From assembly GCA_964606015.1 (NCBI GenBank), contig CAZSEZ010000210.1, positions 1-7,018 on the forward strand: a stretch of DNA of 7,018 bases. Reading direction: 5' to 3'. The notes beneath the pieces were generated by a model that saw only the letters and a list, made by a program, of their open reading frames with translations, was not told the origin of the DNA and searched no databases. Positions 1-5,588 of the stretch are shown in pieces. Source of the stretch: Hyella sp964606015. GTDB taxonomy: Bacteria > Cyanobacteriota > Cyanobacteriia > Cyanobacteriales > Xenococcaceae. The first letter of the stretch is position 1. Every line of letters begins with the position of its first letter. The translations under genes and the position numbers were made by a program.

Positions 1-73
1 AATAGTGCTTTACGCCTTCTATGCTGCATCTATAGTTAAAAATTTATATTAAACTCTATTTTTAGTTGCCATC

Positions 74-619
74 ATGATTGAGGAAAAAGCACGACTAAGT
101 TTAGCTAAGCTTAGCGATAGCGACCAGCAAACTGGCAGGCACATCTTAATTGTTGAATCTTCTGACTCTAGAAGAGCCGTTGCACTCAACCGTAATGTTT
201 TTTCTATTGGTCGCCATCCCCAGAATTCCTTGGTCATTGGCAGTAAGTTGGCATCTCGACATCATGCAACTATTGCTTGGTTACAGTACACCGAAAATTC
301 TGATCGCAAAGATTATTGCTATTGGATCATCGATGGAAAAGGCAAAAGGAAAAGAAGTAGAAACGGCATTTTGATCAACGGCGAAAAAAAATCTCTACAT
401 CGCCTTCGCTCTGGAGATGTCATCACTATTGGGGTAGATACAAAAATCACCTACAACTATATCCAGAATACAACCGAAACCCAGTCTTTCTTGAAGTATT
501 GCGGTAGAGACAAACCAGAGTATCGTTCCAAACAAAAACTTAGCTACAAAGAAACCACTTCTATGGGTCGGGAAGAACTAGAAGCGGTTAGAGAACAATA
601 CGATAATATTGGCTGGTAG
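74..619 (+). CDS. Stand-alone FHA-domain protein, 181 aa
   Basis: A small soluble protein built around one forkhead-associated domain, a fold that binds phosphothreonine peptides and usually links to Ser/Thr kinase signalling. The domain spans about residues 23-125. Hallmarks visible are G46-R47 (FSIGRHPQNS), the phospho-binding S61-R62-x-H64, then N97-G98 and N102-G103 before LRSGDVITIG (111-120). All core residues of a working FHA site are present. A basic stretch (KGKRKRSR, 89-96) lies in the loop before N97. The polar C-terminal tail (126-181) matches nothing I recognise. There is no signal peptide, membrane segment or second domain. The ATG at 74 has no clear Shine-Dalgarno; it is chosen because it leaves a short leader before the domain. 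The partner and pathway cannot be read from the context: the downstream neighbour is convergent and no kinase gene is in the window. Confidence 0.88.
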   Translation: MIEEKARLSLAKLSDSDQQTGRHILIVESSDSRRAVALNRNVFSIGRHPQNSLVIGSKLASRHHATIAWLQYTENSDRKDYCYWIIDGKGKRKRSRNGILINGEKKSLHRLRSGDVITIGVDTKITYNYIQNTTETQSFLKYCGRDKPEYRSKQKLSYKETTSMGREELEAVREQYDNIGW

Positions 620-623
620 TTAG

Positions 624-1457
624 CTACTGGATTCCTTCGAGATTGAATAAGAAGGGAACCCCTGCTTGCGAATCTCCAGTAACTAAAACTTTAGGCATTT
701 GCGCGCCACCCTCACGCCAAGCTTCGATCGCTTCTTTTTGCAGTACTAGTTCGCCACCTTGAGCTTTGAGTGTTTCTGCAAGTAGTTTTTGAGCTTCCGC
801 TTTACCTTTAGCGCGGTTGACTTCTGCTTGGGCCTCTTGTTCTGCTTCACGAGCGATATAAACAGCACGACGAGCTTTTTGTTCGGCAATCTGCTTATCT
901 TCTACCGCTTTGGCAAACTCAGGTGAAAAGTTTAGATCAACGACACTAGTATCCAAGACGACAATTCCGTATTTCTCCAAACGAGAGCTTAGAGCATTGT
1001 CAAAGTCTTCTTTGAGATCGTTGCGTTTTGTAATCGCCTCTTCAACAGTTCTTTTTGCTGCTGCAATTTTGAAGGATTCTTGCGTTTGGGGCGCAATGAT
1101 TTTGGCTACGATATTTTGTAACGTTCCTTGAGTACGACGAATATTAACAATTTCGCGAGGATCCAGACGGAAGTTAATCGCAAATCTGGCTTTGAGATCT
1201 TGCAAATCCTTGGTAGAACTTTCAGCTGGAACTTCAAATTTTTGGACTGTTACATCATAGATATCCACATAGGAAACCAAAGGAGGGCGAAAATGCAGCC
1301 CTTCCAAAAGCTCACCATCTTGAGCTTTACCCAAGATACTTAATACTCCTGCTTGTCCTGGGTTGATCACCACAAAGGAGTTAAGCCCAATTACTAAAAG
1401 CAGCGCTGCTAAGATCCCTCCTAGCAGAGGTTGCCATCCCTGAGGCTGACTGTTCAA
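624..1457 (-). CDS. Prohibitin-like SPFH/Band 7 membrane protein, 277 aa
   Basis: A membrane-anchored scaffold protein of the prohibitin branch of the SPFH family; relatives form large ring oligomers in membranes, and cyanobacterial ones occur in the thylakoid and plasma membrane. One N-terminal hydrophobic segment (about 10-31) is followed by NPGQAGVLSILGK (32-44) and the Band 7 domain to about residue 205. A charged Ala/Glu/Lys-rich coiled coil (about 185-240, AEQKARRAVYIAREAEQEAQAE) follows, and the protein ends in PFLFNLEGIQ. Length fits Synechocystis Phb1 (slr1106). The start is TTG at 1457: the frame is closed by a stop at 1476-1478, has no upstream ATG, and its first internal Met lies near the C-terminus, far past the membrane anchor. 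GGGAG lies 10 nt upstream of the TTG. It converges on the FHA gene. Specific function is not shown by the context. Confidence 0.93.
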   Translation of the reverse strand: MNSQPQGWQPLLGGILAALLLVIGLNSFVVINPGQAGVLSILGKAQDGELLEGLHFRPPLVSYVDIYDVTVQKFEVPAESSTKDLQDLKARFAINFRLDPREIVNIRRTQGTLQNIVAKIIAPQTQESFKIAAAKRTVEEAITKRNDLKEDFDNALSSRLEKYGIVVLDTSVVDLNFSPEFAKAVEDKQIAEQKARRAVYIAREAEQEAQAEVNRAKGKAEAQKLLAETLKAQGGELVLQKEAIEAWREGGAQMPKVLVTGDSQAGVPFLFNLEGIQ

Positions 1458-1467
1458 TTTTCTCGTT

Positions 1468-1472
1468 CTCCC
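1468..1472 (-). promoter_or_regulatory. Ribosome binding site supporting the TTG start of the prohibitin gene
   Basis: On the minus strand GGGAG lies 10 nt before TTG at 1457, with a second weak GAG closer in. No ATG or GTG start is available in the frame between the stop at 1476-1478 and the transmembrane anchor, so this site and the TTG are the only reasonable initiation point. Confidence 0.6.
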
Positions 1473-1623
1473 TGATTAAAAAAATTATTTATCATTTTTA
1501 TCCTACAAGGATTAGAGGGGATAGCGGATCTTTTACTTGCAGGATTTTAAGGTTTAAGTGTGTAAGTTGACTGTCCTCAAACTTGATAGCCAAACAGATA
1601 ATCCTTACTGTTTTAAGATTTGA

Positions 1624-1667
1624 GAGCAAGAATGCCTCAAGGATATAGCGAGCAAGTGTACTCAAGG
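1624..1667. repeat. Composite direct repeat GAGCAAG-N5/N4-CTCAAGG, two copies
   Basis: GAGCAAG occurs at 1624-1630 and 1650-1656. Each copy is followed by CTCAAGG, at 1636-1642 (5-nt gap) and 1661-1667 (4-nt gap). Unit starts are 26 bp apart, about 2.5 helical turns. Both half-motifs are exact. The position 70-115 bp upstream of the cpcF start allows either a regulator site or a remnant duplication; I do not know a factor for this motif. Confidence 0.6.
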
Positions 1668-1684
1668 CGCCAATATTTGGGTTG

Positions 1685-1711
1685 ACTGGGAGACTCTGAC
1701 ACTGGGAGACT
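1685..1711. repeat. 11-bp direct repeat ACTGGGAGACT, two copies 16 bp apart
   Basis: ACTGGGAGACT is exact at 1685-1695 and 1701-1711, just upstream of cpcF. From memory, the GGGAGACTGGGAGACT style of sequence is common as short tandem repeats between genes in many cyanobacteria, so this is more likely a small dispersed-repeat remnant than an operator. Confidence 0.65.
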
Positions 1712-1738
1712 GAATGAGAGATATACCCTGAATTGAAG

Positions 1739-2365
1739 ATGACGGAAGTAGCAAAATTAATCGAAGCTGTAGATAAAGCGGACTCTGCGGAAAAGTTACT
1801 TGAAGCAGTGGAAGACTTGGCAGATGCTGTTTCTGTAGAAGCAATTCCTACTTTAATTCAAGTGCTGGGCTTTAATAATCCTGGGGCTGCGGTAGCTGCG
1901 GTAGATGGCTTAATCAAAATCGGCGATCCTGCGGTACAACCTTTACTTGATAGTTTGGATGACTATAACTATGGGGCAAGAGCCTGGTCACTACGAGTTT
2001 TTGCCGGAATTGGCGATCCTGTAGCTTTAGATTTATTGCTAAAAGCTGCGGTAACCGACTTTTCTCAAAGTGTGCGCCGAGCAGCAGCTAGAGGGTTGGG
2101 TATTATTCAATGGGATAAATTGCCTCCAGACCAAGTTACCAAGGCCCAACAATCAGCATTACAGACCTTGCTAATGGCTACCGAAGACGGAGAATGGGTA
2201 GTGCGTTATGCTGCGATCGCAGGATTACAGTCTTTGGGGAAAAATCAACCAGATTTTATCGATCAAATTAAAATCAAACTTCAAGCTCTATGCGATCGCG
2301 AACAAGAAACAGGCGTTAAGGCTAGAGCCGAACTGGCTATCTCTAGCTTGATCCCAGATAGCTGA
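1739..2365 (+). CDS. cpcF: Phycocyanin alpha-subunit phycocyanobilin lyase, CpcF subunit, 208 aa
   Basis: CpcF is one half of the CpcE/CpcF heterodimer that attaches phycocyanobilin to Cys84 of the phycocyanin alpha subunit, and can also remove it; it acts in the cytoplasm during phycobilisome assembly. The protein is an all-helical HEAT-like repeat array. Diagnostic blocks are NNPGAAVAAVDGLI (46-59), YNYGARAW (76-83), SVRRAAARGLG (111-121) and EWVVRYAAIAGL (152-163). The 208-residue length matches CpcF; CpcE is longer, and NblB-type HEAT proteins lack this set of blocks. I place the start at ATG 1739, giving MTE-, as in relatives; a TTG at 1733 would add two residues. No strong Shine-Dalgarno is seen. 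cpcE is not adjacent, as in Synechocystis where the two genes are apart. Two HIP1 octamers lie in its 3' half (2213-2220, 2292-2299). Confidence 0.9.
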   Translation: MTEVAKLIEAVDKADSAEKLLEAVEDLADAVSVEAIPTLIQVLGFNNPGAAVAAVDGLIKIGDPAVQPLLDSLDDYNYGARAWSLRVFAGIGDPVALDLLLKAAVTDFSQSVRRAAARGLGIIQWDKLPPDQVTKAQQSALQTLLMATEDGEWVVRYAAIAGLQSLGKNQPDFIDQIKIKLQALCDREQETGVKARAELAISSLIPDS

Positions 2366-2382
2366 CCTTGCTTAACAAAAAG

Positions 2383-2413
2383 CAAATATGAGACAAATAT
2401 GAAAGCAAAATGA
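2383..2413. promoter_or_regulatory. Three tandem CAAATATG-type repeats before mntC, candidate response-regulator operator
   Basis: CAAATATGA at 2383-2391 and an exact second copy at 2394-2402 (11 bp apart) are followed by a degenerate third, CAAAATGA, at 2406-2413 (12 bp on). An 8-bp core plus 3-4-bp spacer, repeated once per helical turn, is the layout bound by OmpR/PhoB-type regulators. The block covers the -35 region of the putative mntC promoter. In Synechocystis, mntCAB is repressed by the response regulator ManR under its sensor kinase ManS, so a ManR-like protein is the natural candidate; that link is inference. Confidence 0.5.
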
Positions 2414-2441
2414 TAAGATAGTGAAAACAAGTTGTCTTATC
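2412..2441. repeat. 7-bp inverted repeat GATAAGA...TCTTATC around the likely mntC transcription start
   Basis: GATAAGA (2412-2418) and TCTTATC (2435-2441) are exact reverse complements 16 bp apart, with the dyad centre near 2426. The left arm overlaps the candidate -10, so it could be a second operator. The spacing is loose and the arms AT-rich, so chance is possible. Confidence 0.4.
2414..2419 (+). promoter_or_regulatory. Candidate -10 element of the mntCAB promoter
   Basis: TAAGAT matches TATAAT at 4 of 6 positions and would place the transcription start near 2426, giving a leader of about 20 nt to ATG 2447. There is no good -35; the tandem repeats sit there instead. Confidence 0.35.
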
Positions 2442-2446
2442 CATTG

Positions 2447-3409
2447 ATGCTACGAATTTTTCAACAGCAAAGCAAAGTCTTACTTACAGGGATTTTTCTG
2501 GGAGTTATGCTGATTGGTTGTGGTAGCACCGAGCAAAGCAATGATAACCCCATCAGTTCTGGAAACGAATCTACAGGAATTACAGCAGAAAAACCAAAAG
2601 TTTTAACTACCTTTACCGTTTTGGCCGATATGGCTCGAAATGTCGCAGGGGATAAGCTTCAGGTGGAGTCGATTACTCGGATTGGAGCGGAAATCCATGG
2701 TTATGAACCTACTCCTAGTGATTTGGTCAAAGCTCAGGATGCTGACTTACTGCTTTACAACGGTCTAAATTTGGAGCGTTGGTACGAAAAGTTTTTGGGT
2801 AGCCTCAAGGATGTTCCTTCAGTTTTACTTACAGAAGGCATTGAACCGATTCCCATTGCCGAAGGACCCTACACTGATAAGCCTAATCCTCATAGTTGGA
2901 TGTCTCCCAAAAATGCACTGATCTATGTGGAGAATATCCGCCAAGCTTTTGTCGAACTCGACCCTGACAATGCAGATACTTATAATGCCAATGCAACAGC
3001 CTATAGCGATCAAATCAAAGCGATCGACCAGCAACTAGAAGCTGATTTAGCCAAAGTCCCTGAATCCCAACGCTATTTAGTCAGCTGTGAAGGCGCATTT
3101 TCCTATTTGACAAGGGATTACGGCTTACAGGAAATCTACATCTGGCCAATTAATGCCGAGCAGCAATTCACGCCCAAGCAGGTACAACGAGTCATTGAAA
3201 AAGTGAGAGATAACAGTATCCCCACAATCTTTTGTGAAAGTACCGTCAGCAGCGAAGGACAAAAACAGGTAGCCAAAACCACTGGGTCAAAGTTTGGAGG
3301 CAGTCTTTATGTAGATTCTCTCTCGACGGAAACAGGGCCTGTCCCCACCTATCTAGATTTATTGCAATATGATGCCCGCACCATTACCGACGGCTTGTTG
3401 GGTAATTAG
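2447..3409 (+). CDS. mntC: Manganese-binding lipoprotein of the MntCAB ABC transporter, 320 aa
   Basis: The cluster A-I (ZnuA/TroA-type) solute-binding lipoprotein that captures Mn2+ in the periplasm and hands it to MntB. A signal peptide with lipobox LIGC (22-25) gives acylated Cys25; a Ser/Asn-rich linker leads into the binding domain. Metal ligands are H84 (EIHGYEP), H149 (NPHSWMSP), E215 (SCEGAFSY) and D290 (YVDSLS). Two His plus Glu and Asp is the Mn set; zinc binders have His in the third position and a His-rich loop, absent here. C214 and C263 (IFCEST) match the disulfide pair of Synechocystis MntC (C219, C268 as I recall), and all six residues sit at a constant offset of five. I choose ATG 2447; TTG at 2432 or 2444 is possible, and none has a clear Shine-Dalgarno. 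It is first in the operon, 23 bp before mntA. Confidence 0.93.
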   Translation: MLRIFQQQSKVLLTGIFLGVMLIGCGSTEQSNDNPISSGNESTGITAEKPKVLTTFTVLADMARNVAGDKLQVESITRIGAEIHGYEPTPSDLVKAQDADLLLYNGLNLERWYEKFLGSLKDVPSVLLTEGIEPIPIAEGPYTDKPNPHSWMSPKNALIYVENIRQAFVELDPDNADTYNANATAYSDQIKAIDQQLEADLAKVPESQRYLVSCEGAFSYLTRDYGLQEIYIWPINAEQQFTPKQVQRVIEKVRDNSIPTIFCESTVSSEGQKQVAKTTGSKFGGSLYVDSLSTETGPVPTYLDLLQYDARTITDGLLGN

Positions 3410-3432
3410 TAAAATTTGGAGTATACAAAACG

Positions 3433-4251
3433 ATGTTAGCAACTCAACTTTTAGATATCGCGGTTAATAATCTCAGCGTCAGCTACAGCAATGCTAGATT
3501 AGCTCTCTATAACGCCAACTGTCGGGTAGAACCAGGGACAATAACGGGGTTAATCGGGCCTAATGGCGGAGGAAAATCTACCCTATTTAAGTCGATTATG
3601 GGTTTTTTACAGCCAGCCCAAGGAAACATTTCAATTGGTGGCTTGCCAGTTACTAAAGCTCAAAAAAAACAACTCATGGCATATGTGCCCCAGTCTGATG
3701 AAGTGGATTGGAATTTTCCAATTAGCGTCTATGAAGTGGTGATGATGGGTCGCTACGGTCATATGAACCTATTACGGATACCTTCGGCCAAAGACCGTCG
3801 CCTGGTAATGGAAAGCTTAGAGCGAGTAGGAATGAATGAATTTAGACATCGTCAAATTGGCGAACTTTCTGGTGGTCAGAAGAAACGCGCATTTTTGGCT
3901 AGAGCTTTGGCACAACAGGGCAAAGTAATTCTCTTGGACGAACCTTTTACTGGGGTCGATGTCAAAACTGAAAAAAGTATTATCGATCTTTTACTGGAAC
4001 TCAGGGAAGAAGGGCATACTATTCTGGTCTCTACTCACGATTTGGCTTCGATCGCGACTTTTTGCGATCGCACTATCTTGCTTAATCAAACTATTCTGGC
4101 TGAGGGGACAACAGCGGAAACTTTTACCGAAGAAAACTTGGTAATGACTTTTGGCGGACTTCCAGTTAGCAGCTTACGTCAAATGTCCCAAGAATATCAG
4201 GAAGAAGATTTGGCAAGGTTTGCCGAGGCAACCAGAGGATACCGTCAATGA
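3433..4251 (+). CDS. mntA: Manganese ABC transporter ATP-binding protein, 272 aa
   Basis: The cytoplasmic ATPase that powers Mn2+ import through MntB. All ABC motifs are intact: Walker A GPNGGGKST (42-50), Q-loop Q87 (YVPQSDEVDWNFP, typical of metal-type ABC ATPases), signature LSGGQ (145-149), Walker B VILLDE (165-170) with catalytic E170, D-loop TGVD (173-176) and switch H202 (STHD). The domain takes up about residues 9-235, followed by a short tail. GGAG at 3418-3421 lies 11 nt before ATG 3433. The gene follows mntC by 23 bp and overlaps mntB by 4 bp, so the three are almost certainly co-transcribed. Family membership alone cannot separate Mn from Zn import; the assignment rests on the MntC ligands and the gene order. 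A HIP1 octamer lies at 4064-4071. Confidence 0.94.
   Translation: MLATQLLDIAVNNLSVSYSNARLALYNANCRVEPGTITGLIGPNGGGKSTLFKSIMGFLQPAQGNISIGGLPVTKAQKKQLMAYVPQSDEVDWNFPISVYEVVMMGRYGHMNLLRIPSAKDRRLVMESLERVGMNEFRHRQIGELSGGQKKRAFLARALAQQGKVILLDEPFTGVDVKTEKSIIDLLLELREEGHTILVSTHDLASIATFCDRTILLNQTILAEGTTAETFTEENLVMTFGGLPVSSLRQMSQEYQEEDLARFAEATRGYRQ
4234..4239 (+). promoter_or_regulatory. Ribosome binding site of mntB inside the mntA 3' end
   Basis: AGAGGA lies 8 nt before ATG 4248 and 11 nt before a second ATG at 4251. The better spacing favours 4248, which forms an ATGA stop-start overlap with mntA and suggests translational coupling. Confidence 0.6.
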
Positions 4252-5120
4252 TGCCCTTTTGGAATTGGATTGTTGAGCCTTTGCAATATCCCTTTTTAGT
4301 TAGGGCAATTTGGGTGAGTGCCTTTGTTGGCTTAGTTTGTGCAGTGCTTTCTTGCTATATCACGCTTAAGGGTTGGTCATTAATGGGGGATGCAGTTTCC
4401 CATTCTGTTGTTCCTGGAGTAATTATTGCTTACGCGCTGAATATTCCTTTTGCTATTGGCGCATTTGTATTTGGTTTTGCCTCGATCGCTGCGATCGGTT
4501 ATATCAAAGAACAAACTCGGATCAAAGAGGATGCAGTTATTGGCGTAGTATTTACGGGTTTTTTTGCCTTTGGCGTTGTTCTGTCCACCAAGATCCCTAG
4601 CAATGTAGACTTGTCTCACATTCTTTTTGGCAACGTTCTCGGTATTTCCAATCAAGATATTATCCAAACTTTAATTGCAGGTATCACGACTCTGTTAGTT
4701 ATCCTGCTGCGACGCAAAGATCTTTTATTATTCTGCTTTGACCCCAACCACGCTAAAGCGATTGGGTTAAACACCAAGTTAATGTACTATACTTTGCTTT
4801 CTGTGTTGGCTCTCACGATCATTACTGCTCTGCAAACTGCTGGCATTATCCTAGTAATTGCGATGTTGGTCACTCCTGGTTCGATTGCCTATCTTCTAAG
4901 CGATCGCTTTGAATTGATGCTCATTATCTCTGCACTTAGTAGTGTCTTTTCTTGCGTTGCCGGGACATATCTCAGTTATCACTTGGATGTGTCTACAGGA
5001 GGCGCGATCGTAGTTTTATTGACGTTTCTGTTTGTTTTAGCAACAATATTTGCTCCGAAGTACGGCATTTTGGCGCAAAAATGGCAAAGGAAAGCAGCAT
5101 TAACCAAAAGTGATGGTTAG
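4248..5120 (+). CDS. mntB: Manganese ABC transporter membrane permease, 290 aa
   Basis: Inner-membrane channel subunit of the ABC-3 (ZnuB/MntB/TroB) permease family, carrying Mn2+ into the cytoplasm. It is very hydrophobic, with about eight membrane helices spread over residues 17-275. Family landmarks are GDAVSHSVVPG (47-57) after the first helix, the cytoplasmic coupling segment DPNHAKAIGLN (165-175) that contacts the ATPase, and the TAGIILVIAMLVTPG helix in the C-terminal third. Length is normal for the family and nothing is missing. Starts at 4248 and 4251 differ by one Met; the upstream AGAGGA favours 4248. The last gene of the operon, it ends 73 bp before the convergent ycf49-like gene. 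A HIP1 octamer lies at 4900-4907. Confidence 0.94.
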   Translation: MMPFWNWIVEPLQYPFLVRAIWVSAFVGLVCAVLSCYITLKGWSLMGDAVSHSVVPGVIIAYALNIPFAIGAFVFGFASIAAIGYIKEQTRIKEDAVIGVVFTGFFAFGVVLSTKIPSNVDLSHILFGNVLGISNQDIIQTLIAGITTLLVILLRRKDLLLFCFDPNHAKAIGLNTKLMYYTLLSVLALTIITALQTAGIILVIAMLVTPGSIAYLLSDRFELMLIISALSSVFSCVAGTYLSYHLDVSTGGAIVVLLTFLFVLATIFAPKYGILAQKWQRKAALTKSDG

Positions 5121-5166
5121 TAATTATCGCTGGTAAATAATGGAGATTCGAAGCGTCAAACTCATT

Positions 5167-5185
5167 AGTCAAAATTGTGACTTTT
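5167..5185 (+). terminator. Weak hairpin plus T run after mntB
   Basis: AGTCA (5167-5171) pairs with TGACT (5178-5182) across a 6-nt loop, followed by TTT to 5185. It sits 47 bp after the mntB stop in the convergent gap. A 5-bp stem with two G:C pairs is marginal, so this is only a candidate. Confidence 0.25.
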
Positions 5186-5193
5186 AGAAAGTA

Positions 5194-5535
5194 CTAGTCT
5201 TCAATCTTACGGCTAACATTCCAGATATTCCAAGCAGCCCAACAAAGGGTACAGTTTCCCAGCACTGTTGTAGAAGCTTGCAGCGTAACCAACCATTCCA
5301 ACTCAGAAGGGTTATCAAAAAAGTGCCAAGTACAAGCACACATTGCACTAATCAAGGCAGGAAACATTGCTAAAGCCAAACCCCACCAATAGCGATCGCC
5401 TGTAAGTTCGCCATAACGCCAAATCAACCACATCGCAGCAATCCATTCGATAACGCTAGAAACGTGAACCATCCAAGTGGGAATTGATAAAGCGTGCATG
5501 GTACTTGCAAAGATATCGTAATTGAAAGGGTGCAT
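5194..5535 (-). CDS. ycf49: Ycf49-like DUF2499 membrane protein, 113 aa (120 aa from the alternative start)
   Basis: A small integral membrane protein of the DUF2499/Ycf49-like family, conserved in cyanobacteria and encoded in red-lineage plastids; its function is unknown. Three likely membrane helices lie at about 21-39, 52-70 and 83-102. Conserved-looking blocks are MHALSIPTWMVHVSSVIEWI (13-32), CACTWHFFDN (66-75) and the Trp-rich end. Start choice is open: ATG 5556 has no Shine-Dalgarno and would translate the whole palindrome as LGCIAMHPF; ATG 5535, used here, has AGGG about 9 nt upstream but lies in the palindrome's stem; ATG 5499 would begin at the conserved MHALSIPTW. The gene lies on the same strand as crtQ, 32 bp (from 5556) or 53 bp (from 5535) downstream of it with no terminator between, so co-transcription is likely. 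A HIP1 octamer lies at 5392-5399. Confidence 0.8.
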   Translation of the reverse strand: MHPFNYDIFASTMHALSIPTWMVHVSSVIEWIAAMWLIWRYGELTGDRYWWGLALAMFPALISAMCACTWHFFDNPSELEWLVTLQASTTVLGNCTLCWAAWNIWNVSRKIED

Positions 5536-5548
5536 CGCAATGCACCCT
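5527..5548. repeat. Perfect 9-bp palindrome with 4-nt loop over the ycf49-like start
   Basis: The arms AGGGTGCAT (5527-5535) and ATGCACCCT (5540-5548) are exact reverse complements around CGCA. Read on the minus strand, the 5' arm carries the Shine-Dalgarno-like AGGG and the 3' arm begins with ATG 5535. Palindromes of the GGGTGC...GCACCC type are, from memory, frequent dispersed repeats in cyanobacterial genomes; only this copy is in the window. Confidence 0.75.
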
Positions 5549-5588
5549 AATATCATCGGCTATTTACTTAACCAACAGCAAATTAAAT

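Larger units (their letters stand above)
1458..1738. other. Divergent intergenic region, repeat-rich on the cpcF side
   Basis: This 281-bp stretch separates the prohibitin gene (leftward) from cpcF (rightward), so it should hold both promoters. I see no ORF or RNA gene. The left part (1478-1500) is A/T-rich and may hold the leftward promoter, but no convincing -35/-10 pair stands out. On the right, TTGACT (1567-1572) and GATAAT (1597-1602) each look like promoter elements but are 24 bp apart, so they do not form a standard pair; GATAAT alone could act as a -10 with an activator. Between 1624 and 1711 lie two sets of direct repeats, listed separately. Confidence 0.6.

Noticed and set aside
1..73. 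Promoter of the FHA gene (TATATT at 45-50 or TATAGT at 31-36)
   Set aside because: Both resemble a -10, but the region is AT-rich, no -35 is seen and neither can be preferred; too weak to list as a feature.
1567..1602. TTGACT ... GATAAT as a sigma-70-type cpcF promoter
   Set aside because: Each hexamer is good, but the spacer is 24 bp, too long for a standard promoter. Kept only as a note under the intergenic region.
2368..2385. TTGCTT / AAGCAA stem with 6-nt loop just after cpcF, as a terminator
   Set aside because: Only six pairs with two G:C, and no T run follows on the plus strand; its right arm overlaps the CAAATATG repeats, which explain the bases better.
4380..4667. 95-codon open frame on the minus strand inside mntB
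   Set aside because: It is antisense to the conserved mntB coding frame, has no ribosome binding site and no recognisable protein features.
2447..5120. Zinc (ZnuABC) rather than manganese transporter
   Set aside because: The binding protein has Glu in the third ligand position, the MntC-type cysteine pair and no His-rich loop; the C-A-B gene order also matches Synechocystis mntCAB.
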